DNA of 64,000 nt from RBG-16-66-20 sp040752005 (GCA_040752005.1 JBFMFX010000002.1:192975-256974), one strand, 5' to 3'. Shown: positions 8,582 to 17,887, counted from the first letter of the stretch. A program made the numbers and translations. Notes: generated by a model from the sequence alone, not told the origin.

Positions 8582-9007
8582 ATGGCACTCAAAGTCACAC
8601 GCGCAGACACCTGGACCGCCACCATCGAGGATCGCGCCGGTGGCGCGGCGGAAAAGCTCGAGCCGCTGGCGAAGGCCGGGGTCAATTTGGAGTTCGCGCT
8701 CGCCCGGCGCACGCCGGAAAACCCGGGCAAGGGCATCCTGTTCGTCTACCCCATCAAGGGGGCAAAAGCCATCCGGGCCGCGCAGGAGGCCGGGTTTGCG
8801 AAGTCTCCCTCGATCCATTCGGTGCGCATCGAAGGCTCGGACAAGCCGGGCATCGCGGCGCGCGCCGCGCGGGCGCTCGCGGAGGCCGGCATTTCGTTCC
8901 GCGGCTTCACCGCCACCGCGATCGGGCGCAAGTTCGTCGGCTTCGTGGCGCTCGACAGCGCCGAGGACGCCACACGCGCAGTCGGCGTGCTGAAGAAAGT
9001 CGCCTGA
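8582..9007 (+). CDS. ACT-domain protein (tandem ACT)
   Basis: A 141-residue protein made of two ACT-like modules. The first spans about residues 4-68 (TWTATIEDRAGGAAEKLEPL) and the second about 72-141. The second has the classic ligand-binding opening EGSDKPGIAARAARALAEAGIS. ACT domains bind amino acids or other small effectors and usually regulate enzymes; here no catalytic domain is attached, so it is a free-standing sensor or partner subunit. A strong Shine-Dalgarno, AGGAGGA, lies six bases before the ATG. It is divergent from the ankyrin gene and about 100 bases before the nitronate monooxygenase, with which it may be cotranscribed. Confidence 0.85.
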   Translation: MALKVTRADTWTATIEDRAGGAAEKLEPLAKAGVNLEFALARRTPENPGKGILFVYPIKGAKAIRAAQEAGFAKSPSIHSVRIEGSDKPGIAARAARALAEAGISFRGFTATAIGRKFVGFVALDSAEDATRAVGVLKKVA

Positions 9008-9109
9008 AGTGGACGCCCCGGTCCCGGCGTTCACCGCGCCGGTGCTGCTTGCCGGGATTCGCCTCGGGCGGCCTGTCTCGCCGCGGCGGTACCGTCCGGG
9101 GCGACCGGC

Positions 9110-10159
9110 ATGAGCGCGGCGGGCGCGCTCCGCGCGCTGCTCGGCACCGAGCTTCCGATCATCCAGGCCCCGATGGCGGGCTCGAACGGCGCCGCGCTCG
9201 CCGTGGCGGTGTCGAACGCCGGAGGGCTGGGTTCGCTGCCCTGCGCGATGCTCTCGCCGGAGCAGATGCGCGCGGAACTCGCCGCCATCCGAGCGCAGAC
9301 CGGAAGGCCCTTCAACGTCAACTTCTTCTGCCATGCGCAGCCGGCGCCGGATCCGCCGCGCGAAGCGCGCTGGCGGGAGCTGCTTGCGCCCTATTACCGC
9401 GAGTTCGGCCTCGACCCGGAGCGCGTGCCGGCGGGCGCGGGGCGCCTGCCGTTCGGCCCCGAGGCGGCGCGGATGCTGGAGGAGTTTCGGCCACCGGTGG
9501 TGAGCTTTCACTTCGGGCTTCCCGAGCCTGACCTGCTCGCGCGTGTCAAGCAGCTCGGGGCGAAGGTGCTCTCGTCGGCGACGACCGTCGAAGAAGCGCT
9601 ATGGCTCGAGGCGCGCGGGGTGGACGCGATCATCGCGCAGGGCCTGGAGGCCGGAGGGCACCGCGGCATGTTCCTCGGCGACGATCTCACGACGCAGACA
9701 GGCACGATCGCACTTGTGCGCCGGATCGTGCGCGCGGTCCGGGTCCCGGTCATCGCCGCAGGCGGCATCGCCGACGCGCAGGGCGTTGCCGCCGCGCTCG
9801 CCCTGGGTGCCGCCGGCGTGCAGGTCGGCACCGCGTACCTGCTCTGCCCGGAGGCGGCGACCAGCCCCGTGCACCGCGCCGCGCTGAAAAGTGCCGCCGC
9901 CGGTCACACGGCGCTCACCAACCTCTTCACCGGGCGGCCGGCACGCGGGATCGTCAACCGGCTGATGCGCGAGATCGGCCCGTTCAATCCAGCGGCCCCG
10001 GCCTTTCCGCTCGCGGCGGCGGCCGTGGCGCCGCTGCGAGCGGCGGCCGAAGGACGCGAAAGCGGGGATTTCTCGCCGCTTTGGGCCGGGCAGAACGCGA
10101 CCGGCTGCCGCGAGCTGCCGGCTGCGCAACTCACGCGAAAGCTGGCAGGCGCCTTGTAG
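9110..10159 (+). CDS. Nitronate monooxygenase (NPD family flavoenzyme)
   Basis: A 349-residue FMN TIM-barrel enzyme. It opens with PIIQAPMAGSNGAALAVAVSNAGGLGSLPCA, shows NVNFFCHAQP near residue 65, and carries the flavin phosphate-binding pattern ..GLEAGGHRGMF near 180 and the PVIAAGGIADAQGVAAALALGAAGVQVGT block near 220-250. These are hallmarks of the nitronate monooxygenase/2-nitropropane dioxygenase family, which oxidises toxic alkyl nitronates. Related enoyl-ACP reductases (FabK) share the fold but differ in the GGH region. The last 29 bases overlap the convergent dehydrogenase gene. No typical Shine-Dalgarno is seen before the ATG. Confidence 0.9.
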   Translation: MSAAGALRALLGTELPIIQAPMAGSNGAALAVAVSNAGGLGSLPCAMLSPEQMRAELAAIRAQTGRPFNVNFFCHAQPAPDPPREARWRELLAPYYREFGLDPERVPAGAGRLPFGPEAARMLEEFRPPVVSFHFGLPEPDLLARVKQLGAKVLSSATTVEEALWLEARGVDAIIAQGLEAGGHRGMFLGDDLTTQTGTIALVRRIVRAVRVPVIAAGGIADAQGVAAALALGAAGVQVGTAYLLCPEAATSPVHRAALKSAAAGHTALTNLFTGRPARGIVNRLMREIGPFNPAAPAFPLAAAAVAPLRAAAEGRESGDFSPLWAGQNATGCRELPAAQLTRKLAGAL

Positions 10160-13031
10160 CCGAAGGCAACGCGCGCGCGAGCACTTCGGCGAGATGCAGC
10201 GTCGCTCGCCCGCTCAAGGTCTCGATCTGCTCGCGGCAGGAAAAGCCGTCGGCGACGATCAGGGTGGCCGGTGCCGCCGCCCGCACCGCGGGCAGCAGCG
10301 CCAGATCCGCGATGCGCACCGACGCGTCGTAAGTCTCACGCCGGAATCCAAATGCGCCCGCCATTCCGCAGCATCCGGTATCCGGAGCGCGCACCTCGAT
10401 GCCGGCGGCTTCGAGCAGCGCCACGTCGGCCCGGATCCCGCCGAGCGCCTTGCGGTGGCAGTGGCCGTGAACGAGCGCCTGCCCGCCGATCGCAGCCGGC
10501 TTCCATCCGCGCTCGACAAGCAGCTCGCCGAGCGATACCGCGAGGCGCGCAAGCCGCCTCGCATCCGCATCGGCCGGAAACAGGCGCAGCAGCTCGTCGC
10601 GAAAGACCGACAGGCAGCCCGGCTCCGGCACCACCACCGGCACCCCGGTGCGGATGCGCGGTGCGAGCGCCTCCAGCAGCTTTGCCATTGCGGCCCGCGC
10701 GTCGTCGAGCATGCCGGCGTCGTAATACGGCCGGCCGCAGCAAAGCCCGTCGGGGGCGAGTTCCACGCGAAAACCCGCGGCTTCCAGGACTTCCGCCGCC
10801 GCGACGCCCGCCTCGGGGCGGAAGTGATTGGTGAAGGTGTCGGGAAAGAGGACGACCAGCTCGCCCGAACCGGGAGTTGCCGAGGCCGGGCGCAAGCGAC
10901 GGGCCGCGAAACGCTGGCGCAGTGTTCGAACGGCGAACCTCGGCAGGGGTCGCTCGGGCGCGATCCCCAGGACGCGCCGTGCGAGCGTGCCCGCACCCGG
11001 CGCGGCGCCGAGCCAATTGGCGAGGCGCGGCAGTCTCGCCGCAAGCGGCGCCCATTCGCCCACGCGCCCGAACAGGCGCGCCGCGAACGGCCGCGGCCGC
11101 GTCTCGTAATGGTGCGAGAGAAATTCTGCCTTCCAGGCCGCCATGTCGGTGTGCGTCGGGCAGTCGCTCTTGCAGCCCTTGCAGCCAAGGCACCAGTCGA
11201 GCGCCTCGCGAACCGCGTCGCTTTCCCAGCCCTCGGTGACGACCTCGCCGCGCAGCATCTCGGCGAGCAGCCTTGCGCGCCCGCGCGTCGAGTAGCGCTC
11301 TTCGCGCGTTGCGCGATAGCTCGGGCACATCGTGCCGCCTTCGAGCGAGCGGCACTTTCCCATGCCGACGCAGCGCTCCAGCTCCCGCACGAAGCTCTCG
11401 CCCACTTCGCTCGAAAAATCTAGGCGCGTCGCCACTTTCACGGGCCGGTAGGCCGGCCCGAGCCGCAGGTGCTCGTCCACGCGGTACACCGTGCCCTGCG
11501 CGTCCACGAGCTTTCCCGGGTTCATGCGGCCCTGCGGATCCCAGATGCGCTTGAACTCCAGGAACGCCTGCATCAACTCCGGGCCGTACATGACCGGAAG
11601 CAGCTCCGCCTTCGCCTGGCCGTCGCCGTGCTCGCCCGAAAGCGAGCCGCCGTATTTCACGACGAGCGCCGCCGCATCGAAGAGGAACTTGCGCCAGTGC
11701 GCAAGGCCCGCCGGGGTGCGCAGGTCGAAGGTGATGCGCGCGTGCACGCAGCCGTCGCCGAAATGCCCGTAGAGCGACGTGCGATAGCCGTAGCGATCCA
11801 CGAGCGCCTGGAACTCGCGCAAGTAGTCACCGAGGCGCAGGGGATCCACCGCGGCGTCCTCCCAACCGACCACCGGGTCGGGCCCGGGTGTGCCCTTGAG
11901 ATTGAGCGCAGTGGCCGAAGCGCCGGTTTCCCGGATCGTCCAGATGCGGTTGGCAAGGGCCCTGTCCTCGATGAGCTTGCCGCCCAGTCGCGCCTGAAGC
12001 GCGCGGGCGCGCTCGATCGCCTCCGACCGCGTATCGGCGCCGAACTCGACCATCAGCCAGGCGCCTCCCTCCGGCAGGAGCGCGATGTCCGCAAGGCGCA
12101 GGCCGCGTTCGCGCAACCCGCCGATGATCCCGGTGTCCAGTCCCTCGCAGGCGATGGGACCCGCCGCGAGCACCTGCGGCACCGCATCGCCCGCTGTGTA
12201 AATGTCGGAAAAGCCGATGACGAGCAGCACCCGCTCGCGCGGGCTTTTCACCAGCCGAACGAGTGCCTGGAGCGTCAGCGCGCAGGTGCCTTCCGAGCCC
12301 ACCAGCGCGCGCGCGACGTGAAAGCCGTTCTCCGGCAGCAACTGGTCGAGGTTGTAGCCGGACACGCGCCGCCTGATGCGCGGAAAGCCGCGGCGGATGT
12401 GCTCGGCGTAGCGGTCGCGCAGCGCGCGCAGCGCGCCATAGATCTCGCCCCGCCGCCCGCCGCCGCGAATGATCGCCTCCAGCTCCTCCTCGGAGGTCGC
12501 GCCGCACCAGAACCGTGCGCCGTCGTAGGTGAGCACCTCCAGCGCCTCGACGTTCTCGACCGTCTTTCCCGCCATCACCGAGTGCGGGCCGCAGGAGTTG
12601 TTGCCGATCATGCCGCCCAGAGTGCAGCGCGAATGCGTCGCCGGGTCCGGAGCGAAGGTGAGTCCGTGGCGCTCGGCCGCCGCGCGCAGCGCATCGCACA
12701 CCACGCCCGGCTCGACGCGAGCAAGCCGCGCGACCGGGTCTATTTCCAGTACCCGGTGCAGGTACTTCGAGGCATCCATCACCACCGCGACGTTGACCGA
12801 CTGGCCGCAGAGGGAGGTGCCGCCGCCGCGCGCGAGCACCGGCGCGCCGCGCGCGCGGCAGACCGCGAGCGCGGCGACGATGTCCTCCACGCTCTTGGGC
12901 AACACCACCCCGATCGGCACCTGCCGGTAGTTGGAGGCGTCCGAGGCATAGGCCGCGCGCGCTCCGGAGTCGAAGCGCACTTCTCCCTGCACCGCGCCGC
13001 GCAGCGCAATCTCCAGCTCGGCCTGGCTCAC
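10131..13031 (-). CDS. FAD-binding and Fe-S 2-hydroxyacid dehydrogenase (YdiJ-like)
   Basis: A 966-residue fusion of a GlcD-like FAD-linked oxidase with a GlcF/GlpC-like iron-sulfur half. The FAD domain shows PVLARGGGTSLCGQSVN near residue 65 and NNSCGPHSVMAGKT near 145. The C-terminal half has cysteine clusters CVGMGKC...CPSYRATREER and CLGCKGCKSDCPTHTDMAAWK, and CCG motifs LCCGRPYYDAG and DTGCCGMAGAFG. The family includes E. coli YdiJ (D-2-hydroxyglutarate dehydrogenase) and D-lactate dehydrogenases that pass electrons to quinones. The GTG start at 13031 shares the stop of the upstream M48 gene (GTGA), giving tight coupling. The substrate is not determined by sequence. Confidence 0.93.
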   Translation of the reverse strand: MSQAELEIALRGAVQGEVRFDSGARAAYASDASNYRQVPIGVVLPKSVEDIVAALAVCRARGAPVLARGGGTSLCGQSVNVAVVMDASKYLHRVLEIDPVARLARVEPGVVCDALRAAAERHGLTFAPDPATHSRCTLGGMIGNNSCGPHSVMAGKTVENVEALEVLTYDGARFWCGATSEEELEAIIRGGGRRGEIYGALRALRDRYAEHIRRGFPRIRRRVSGYNLDQLLPENGFHVARALVGSEGTCALTLQALVRLVKSPRERVLLVIGFSDIYTAGDAVPQVLAAGPIACEGLDTGIIGGLRERGLRLADIALLPEGGAWLMVEFGADTRSEAIERARALQARLGGKLIEDRALANRIWTIRETGASATALNLKGTPGPDPVVGWEDAAVDPLRLGDYLREFQALVDRYGYRTSLYGHFGDGCVHARITFDLRTPAGLAHWRKFLFDAAALVVKYGGSLSGEHGDGQAKAELLPVMYGPELMQAFLEFKRIWDPQGRMNPGKLVDAQGTVYRVDEHLRLGPAYRPVKVATRLDFSSEVGESFVRELERCVGMGKCRSLEGGTMCPSYRATREERYSTRGRARLLAEMLRGEVVTEGWESDAVREALDWCLGCKGCKSDCPTHTDMAAWKAEFLSHHYETRPRPFAARLFGRVGEWAPLAARLPRLANWLGAAPGAGTLARRVLGIAPERPLPRFAVRTLRQRFAARRLRPASATPGSGELVVLFPDTFTNHFRPEAGVAAAEVLEAAGFRVELAPDGLCCGRPYYDAGMLDDARAAMAKLLEALAPRIRTGVPVVVPEPGCLSVFRDELLRLFPADADARRLARLAVSLGELLVERGWKPAAIGGQALVHGHCHRKALGGIRADVALLEAAGIEVRAPDTGCCGMAGAFGFRRETYDASVRIADLALLPAVRAAAPATLIVADGFSCREQIETLSGRATLHLAEVLARALPSATRRLPAFA

Positions 13032-15040
13032 GCCGCGAGTGTAGCCGGGTCCAGGGTTCCGAGCAGCGGCGGCAGCGGGCAGTCGAGCACCGCGGCGACA
13101 AGGCGCAGCAGCTCGGCTTCCGCAAGCCGGATCGTGCCGTCGTGCGTCGCCGCCGCGAACAGGCCCTTCACGAGGATCGCCTTCTGCAGCGGCGCGAGAT
13201 GTCTCAACGCTTCGAGCGCCGCCGCGGCATTCTCCAGCGTGACCTGCGCGCCCGCGGCAGCCTGAACGTCGAGACCCATCTCGGCCGCGCCCGCCTCCAC
13301 CGCCGCATGCACTGCCGCGTCGCGCCCCTGCGGCGCATCCGCTCGCGCCCCCGCCTGCGCCACCAGCGCGAGCACGAGGGCGGCTTCCTTGCGCAGATCG
13401 GCGATCCGCTTCGGCCAGCCGGAGGGCGGCGCCGCAGGCAGGAGCTGATCGCGCGCCAGCGTCAGCACGACGAATTCGTGCAGCGACACGCGCCGGTCGG
13501 CCCGGATCACGACCTCCAGGGCGCGCAGCGTGTCCCTGCGCAACTCGAGCGGTGCGGCCTTCGCCGCCGGCAGCGCGAGGTCTATCACCGGCAGATGAAA
13601 CGCCGGTCCGAGCCGCGCGGCGAGCGGCGCCACCGCGCCCGCTCGTTCGGCGAACCCCGCAAGCCCTTGCCCGGCCAGAGCAGCGAGCTGCGCGCGCCTG
13701 ACCGCTTCGTCCGGCGCGAGCAGCAGCGCGACCAGCGCCGCGCACGCGCCCTCGCGCGTGCGCAGCCGCTCGCGCAGCTCGACCGGCAGCGCCGCAAGCA
13801 GCCGGCGCGTGTAATCCACCTTCGCTGCGTCGAGCGTGCCGACGAGCGCGGCGCTCTCGCCCGCCTGGCGGCCCCACTGCGTGCCGAGGTCGCCCGCGCG
13901 CCGACCCGAACCCGCGAGCGCCGCGGCCTCGCCGAGCACCGCCGCAGCGACCGCCTCGCGGCGCGCTGCGCCGGCCGCATCCGCCTGCTCGCCCGCCGGC
14001 GCTTCGCGCGCGCGCCTGCTGCGGTAGATCGCCGGCTGAAAACCCGGATGCACGCGGCGGATACGCTCTTCGATCGGCGGATGCGTCGCGAACAGCCGTT
14101 CGAACCACAGGGATACGCTCTCGGCGAAGAACATGTGCGAGAGGTCCTCGGCGTAGCGGTTCTGCACCAGCGCGCCCGCGGGCTCGGCGCGGATGCGGTC
14201 GAGCGCACCGGCGATGCCCTCGGGATTGCGCGTGAACTGCACGCTCGAGGCATCGGCGAGAAACTCGCGCTGGCGCGCCGCCGCCGCCTTGATCAGCCGG
14301 GCAAAGAAAAGGCCGACGTACCCGATGGCGGCGAGCGCCAGGCCGAGCGCGAGCAGCTGGCCCGAGGCGCGCGAGCGCCCGCGCTGCGAGCGGATCAGGA
14401 ACTCGCCGGCCGAGCCGATGAAGACGATGCCGGCGAGCACGCCCAGCATGCGCACGTTGAGCCGCATGTCGCCGTTCAGGATGTGGCTGAACTCGTGTCC
14501 GATCAGTCCCTGCAGCTCGTCGCGGTCGAGCTTGTCCAGCGCCCCGCGCGTGACCACGACCACGGCATCGTACGGCTCGTAGCCGGCGGCAAAGGCGTTG
14601 ATGCCGGGCTCGCCGTCCATCACGTACGCCGCCGGCACGCGCATGCCGGCGGCGATCGCCATTTCCTCGACCACGTTGAGATAGCGGCGCTCGAGAAAAT
14701 CGGAGGTGTCCGGCCGCACCCGCCGCGCGCCGACCATCTCGGCGACCTTGCGCCCGCCCTGCGCCAGCTGCGCCACCTTCCGGACGCTGGCGCCGAGAAC
14801 GACGAGCGCGGTGCCGGCCGCGCCCCAGCCGTACAGCGCCGCCGGCACGTGGCCGTACAGCGCGCTCAGGCTCACCGTTGCACCCGGCCACGGCAGCCTG
14901 GCGTATCCCGACCAGAGGTACGCGGTCGCGAGCACGAAGTCCACCGCGACGATCACGCCGGCGACCGCCAGCGCGAACAGCAGCACCAGGACCTTCGTGT
15001 TGCGGCGCGCGGCGTCCTGCTGCTCGAAGAACGTCGCCAT
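13028..15040 (-). CDS. M48 family integral-membrane metalloprotease with C-terminal extension
   Basis: A 670-residue HtpX/Oma1-like zinc protease. Hydrophobic segments lie at about residues 17-43, 62-84, 195-215 and 225-250. The catalytic motif HEFSHILNGD is at H182-H186, and the third ligand probably lies in the RQREFLADASSVQFTRNPEG segment near 265. Residues after about 345 form a long alanine-rich helical extension of unknown role that ends in a TerB-like helical region (DGTIRLAEAELLRLVAAVLDC). This protease architecture is usually encoded next to LemA, as here (34 bases upstream). It is probably a membrane protein quality-control enzyme. Its stop overlaps the start of the FAD/Fe-S dehydrogenase. 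Confidence 0.9.
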   Translation of the reverse strand: MATFFEQQDAARRNTKVLVLLFALAVAGVIVAVDFVLATAYLWSGYARLPWPGATVSLSALYGHVPAALYGWGAAGTALVVLGASVRKVAQLAQGGRKVAEMVGARRVRPDTSDFLERRYLNVVEEMAIAAGMRVPAAYVMDGEPGINAFAAGYEPYDAVVVVTRGALDKLDRDELQGLIGHEFSHILNGDMRLNVRMLGVLAGIVFIGSAGEFLIRSQRGRSRASGQLLALGLALAAIGYVGLFFARLIKAAAARQREFLADASSVQFTRNPEGIAGALDRIRAEPAGALVQNRYAEDLSHMFFAESVSLWFERLFATHPPIEERIRRVHPGFQPAIYRSRRAREAPAGEQADAAGAARREAVAAAVLGEAAALAGSGRRAGDLGTQWGRQAGESAALVGTLDAAKVDYTRRLLAALPVELRERLRTREGACAALVALLLAPDEAVRRAQLAALAGQGLAGFAERAGAVAPLAARLGPAFHLPVIDLALPAAKAAPLELRRDTLRALEVVIRADRRVSLHEFVVLTLARDQLLPAAPPSGWPKRIADLRKEAALVLALVAQAGARADAPQGRDAAVHAAVEAGAAEMGLDVQAAAGAQVTLENAAAALEALRHLAPLQKAILVKGLFAAATHDGTIRLAEAELLRLVAAVLDCPLPPLLGTLDPATLAA

Positions 15041-15073
15041 GACGCGCCCGGCGCGCGCGTGGGCCTGTCCTCG

Positions 15074-15667
15074 TTACTGAAACGAAACCTTCGGCGCCTT
15101 GCGCTCGTCGGCCGATTCCGTCGCCTCCAGCAGCGCCGCCTCGGTGAAGTGGAACATGCCGGCGATGATCGAGTCGGGGAACGATTCGCGCCGCGTGTTG
15201 TATTCCATCACCGCGTCGTTGTAGGCCTGGCGCGCGAACGCGATCTTGTTCTCCGTCGAGGTGAGCTCTTCCTGCACCTGCAGGATGTTCTGGTTCGCCT
15301 TGAGGTCGGGGTAGGCCTCGAAGAGCGCAATCAGCCGCCCGAGCGCGCCCCCGAGCGCGCCTTCGGCCTGCGCCAGGCCCTGCATCGCCGCCGCCTCGCC
15401 CGGCGCGGCGGCCGCCTTCTGTGCCGCGCTCACTGCGGCGCTGCGCGCCGCGACCACCGCCTCGAGCGTCTGACGCTCGTGCGCGAGATAGCCCTTCGCC
15501 GCCTCGACCAGGTTGGGGATCAGGTCGTAGCGGCGCTTGAGCTGCACGTCAATCTGCGCGAACGCGTTCTTGAACCGCTGGCGCAGCGCCACCAGCCGGT
15601 TGTAGATGGAGATGGCGAAGAAGAAGATCGCGGCAAGGACGCCGAGAAAAATCCAGATGCCCATCAT
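15074..15667 (-). CDS. lemA: LemA family protein
   Basis: A 197-residue membrane-anchored coiled-coil protein. One N-terminal transmembrane helix (IWIFLGVLAAIFFFAISIY) is followed by YNRLVALRQRFKNAFAQIDVQL, a long helical bundle, the LKANQNILQVQEEL motif, and a TRRESFPDSIIAG..F block near the C-terminus, all hallmarks of LemA. It is encoded directly before the M48 protease, its usual partner. Two ATGs are in tandem at 15667 and 15664; GAGGGAGGGG lies so close that the second may be used, changing the protein by one residue. The C-terminus here is ...DERKAPKVSFQ. The function is probably structural or regulatory for the protease. Confidence 0.93.
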   Translation of the reverse strand: MMGIWIFLGVLAAIFFFAISIYNRLVALRQRFKNAFAQIDVQLKRRYDLIPNLVEAAKGYLAHERQTLEAVVAARSAAVSAAQKAAAAPGEAAAMQGLAQAEGALGGALGRLIALFEAYPDLKANQNILQVQEELTSTENKIAFARQAYNDAVMEYNTRRESFPDSIIAGMFHFTEAALLEATESADERKAPKVSFQ

Positions 15668-15708
15668 CCCCTCCCTCGAAAGACGCCGTGCCTCGGCTAC
15701 TATAGCGC

Positions 15709-16962
15709 ATGCGCGACTGGCTCTGCCGCTTTCTGCGCGCCCAGCCGCACGAACTGGCCGCCCTCGGCGGATCGTTCCTCTACTTCTTCCTGCTGCTCGC
15801 CGCGTATTACGTGCTGCGACCGGTGCGGGACGAGCTCGCCGTGCAGGCCGGTGCCGCGCGCCTGCCGCTCATCTTCACCGCCACGTTCGCGACCATGCTC
15901 GCCCTGGTGCCTGCCTGGGGCTGGCTGTGCGCGCGCCTCGCGCGCGCCCGGCTGCTCTCGGCGACCTACGCCTTCTTCGCGCTCAACCTCGCCCTCTTCT
16001 GGCTCGTGCTGCGCACCGGCGCCTCGCCGCTCGCCGCCGGCGCGTTCTTCGTCTGGGTGAGCGTGTTCAACCTGTTCGCGGTGTCGGTGTTCTGGAGCTT
16101 CATGGCCGACATCTTCGACCGCTCGCAGGCGGCGCGGCTTTTCCCGGCGATCGCGGCCGGCGGGAGCTGTGGTGCGATCGCCGGACCGACGCTCACCGCG
16201 CACCTCGCGCCGATGCTGGGACCTGCGAACCTGCTGCTCGTGTCGGCATTCGTGCTCGCGGCGATCATGGTGTGCATCCGCACCCTGACCGCCTGGGCGA
16301 GGCGACATCCGCGCCAGGGCGAGCCGCCGGCCGAGGAGCCGGTCGGCGGCTCGATCCTCGCCGGCGCGCGCGCCGCGCTCACCTCGCCGTATCTGCTCGG
16401 CATCAGCGCATGGCTCCTGTGCTATACGGTGCTTTCGACCTCGCTCTATTTCCAGCAGGTCGAGATCGTCGGTGCGGCGATCGCCGATCCCGCCGAGCGC
16501 ACGCGGCTGTTCGCCACCGTGGACCTCGCGGTGAATTCGCTCACGCTGCTCGTGCAGCTTTCCCTCACCGCGCGCCTGTCGCTGCGGCTCGGCACCGGCT
16601 GGATGCTCGCGCTGATGCCGCTCGCCTCGCTCGCCGGGTTCGCGCTGCTCGGCGCGGTGCCGACGCTCGCGGTGCTCGTCGCCTTCGGCATCGCCCGGCG
16701 CGTGGGCGAATTCGCGATCTCCAAGCCGGTGCGCGAGGCGCTGTACACGGTGGTCGGGCGCGAGGAGCGCTACAAGGCGAAAAACTTCATTGACACCGTG
16801 GTGTACCGCGGCGGCGACGTGCTCTCCGGCTGGCTGGCGCAGGCGCTGCGCGCGCTCGGCCTCGGGGCCTCGGGCCTCGCGTTCGCGATGCTGCCGGTGG
16901 CCGCGGCCTGGGTCGCGCTGAGCTTCTGGCTCGGGCGCAGGCAGGCGGCGCCGCGCGGATAG
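15709..16962 (+). CDS. ADP/ATP-carrier-like (Tlc/Npt-type) or MFS membrane transporter
   Basis: A 417-residue protein with about 11-12 hydrophobic segments. The opening FLYFFLLLAAYYVLRPVRDELAVQ matches the start of the bacterial NTP/NDP exchange transporter family known from obligate intracellular bacteria. The conserved VSVFNLFAVSVFWSFMADIFDRSQAARLF segment near 120 and the ...FGIARRVGEFAISKPVREALYTVVGREERYKAKNFIDT block near 325-360 strengthen this. Free-living proteobacteria carry divergent homologues whose substrate is unknown, so nucleotide exchange should not be assumed. It is the first gene of a plus-strand pair with the aldo/keto reductase, 10 bases downstream. A TACTAT -10-like box ends five bases before the ATG. 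Confidence 0.8.
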   Translation: MRDWLCRFLRAQPHELAALGGSFLYFFLLLAAYYVLRPVRDELAVQAGAARLPLIFTATFATMLALVPAWGWLCARLARARLLSATYAFFALNLALFWLVLRTGASPLAAGAFFVWVSVFNLFAVSVFWSFMADIFDRSQAARLFPAIAAGGSCGAIAGPTLTAHLAPMLGPANLLLVSAFVLAAIMVCIRTLTAWARRHPRQGEPPAEEPVGGSILAGARAALTSPYLLGISAWLLCYTVLSTSLYFQQVEIVGAAIADPAERTRLFATVDLAVNSLTLLVQLSLTARLSLRLGTGWMLALMPLASLAGFALLGAVPTLAVLVAFGIARRVGEFAISKPVREALYTVVGREERYKAKNFIDTVVYRGGDVLSGWLAQALRALGLGASGLAFAMLPVAAAWVALSFWLGRRQAAPRG

Positions 16963-16965
16963 AAT
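16960..16965 (+). promoter_or_regulatory. -10 box TAGAAT before aldo/keto reductase
   Basis: TAGAAT overlaps the stop of the preceding transporter gene and ends seven bases before the ATG at 16973. If used, the message would be leaderless, giving the reductase its own promoter inside the pair. Confidence 0.45.
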
Positions 16966-16972
16966 CGCGCGC

Positions 16973-17887
16973 ATGAATCCCTGGCGCCGGGCGACGCTGC
17001 AGGCGCTGGCGGCGTTCGCGGCATCCGCCATGGCGCGTTCCTCGCGATCCCGGACCGGTTCGATGCTCTCGCGCCCGATCCCGGCGAGCGGCGAGCCGCT
17101 GCCGGTGATCGGTCTGGGCACCTGGCAGGTGTTCGACGCCGGCGCCGATGCCGCGGCGAGGGCGCCGCTGCGCGAGGTACTGAAGCTCTTTCATGCCGGC
17201 GGCGGCCGGCTGGTGGACTCCTCGCCGATGTACGGCTCGGCCGAATCCGTGGTCGGCGACCTGTGCTCGGAGCTCGCGATCTGCGGGCAGCTTTTCATCG
17301 CGACCAAGGTGTGGACGAGCGGGCGTGCGGAAGGTATCCGCCAGATGGAAACATCGTTCCGCCGCTTGCGCGTACGCACGATGGATCTCATGCAGGTGCA
17401 CAACCTCGTGGACGTCGCGACCCATGCGGCGACGCTCGCCGAATGGAAGGCCGCCGGGCGCGTGCGCTATATCGGCATCACCCACTACACCGCCTCGGCC
17501 TACGACGAGGTCGAGAAGTGGCTCAAGGCCGCTCGCTGGGATTTCCTGCAGATCAATTATTCGCTTGCCGAGCGCGAGGCCGAGCGGCGGCTGCTCGCGC
17601 TTGCGCGTGAGCGCGGCGTCGCGGTGATCGCCAACCGCCCGTTCGCCGAAGGCGCGCTCTTTCGCCGCGTGCGCGGCAAGCCGCTTCCCGGCTGGGCGGC
17701 CGATTTCGGCATCGCGAGCTGGGCGCAGTTTTTCCTCAAGTGGATCCTCGGCCATCCGGCGGTCACCTGCGTCATTCCCGGTACTGGCCGGCCGGAGCAC
17801 GCCGTCGACAACCTCGCTGCCGGGCTGGCGCCGTTTCCCGACGAGGCGCTGCGCGTACAGATGGCGCGGCATTTCGAATCGCTGTGA
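16973..17887 (+). CDS. Aldo/keto reductase with N-terminal export-like segment
   Basis: A 304-residue NAD(P)H-dependent oxidoreductase of the AKR TIM-barrel family. The catalytic tetrad is visible as Asp82 and Tyr87 (VDSSPMYGSAE), Lys112 (IATKVWTSG) and His143 (MQVHNLVD). The C-terminal VIPGTGRPEHAVDN matches the coenzyme-binding block. The first 35 residues (NPWRRATLQALAAFAASAMARS) resemble a decayed or weak Tat/Sec leader and suggest the enzyme may be, or descends from, a periplasmic AKR. The substrate is not predictable. It follows the Tlc-like transporter by 10 bases. Confidence 0.9.
   Translation: MNPWRRATLQALAAFAASAMARSSRSRTGSMLSRPIPASGEPLPVIGLGTWQVFDAGADAAARAPLREVLKLFHAGGGRLVDSSPMYGSAESVVGDLCSELAICGQLFIATKVWTSGRAEGIRQMETSFRRLRVRTMDLMQVHNLVDVATHAATLAEWKAAGRVRYIGITHYTASAYDEVEKWLKAARWDFLQINYSLAEREAERRLLALARERGVAVIANRPFAEGALFRRVRGKPLPGWAADFGIASWAQFFLKWILGHPAVTCVIPGTGRPEHAVDNLAAGLAPFPDEALRVQMARHFESL

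Noticed and set aside
8526..8588. Extended start of the ankyrin gene at 8588
   Set aside because: It would add 21 residues before a clear signal peptide and overlap the divergent ACT gene; the TACAAT box also argues for 8525.
13032..14891. Upstream extension of the FAD/Fe-S dehydrogenase frame
   Set aside because: The frame stays open through the M48 gene but has no domain there; the dehydrogenase begins at GTG 13031 with a 4-base overlap.
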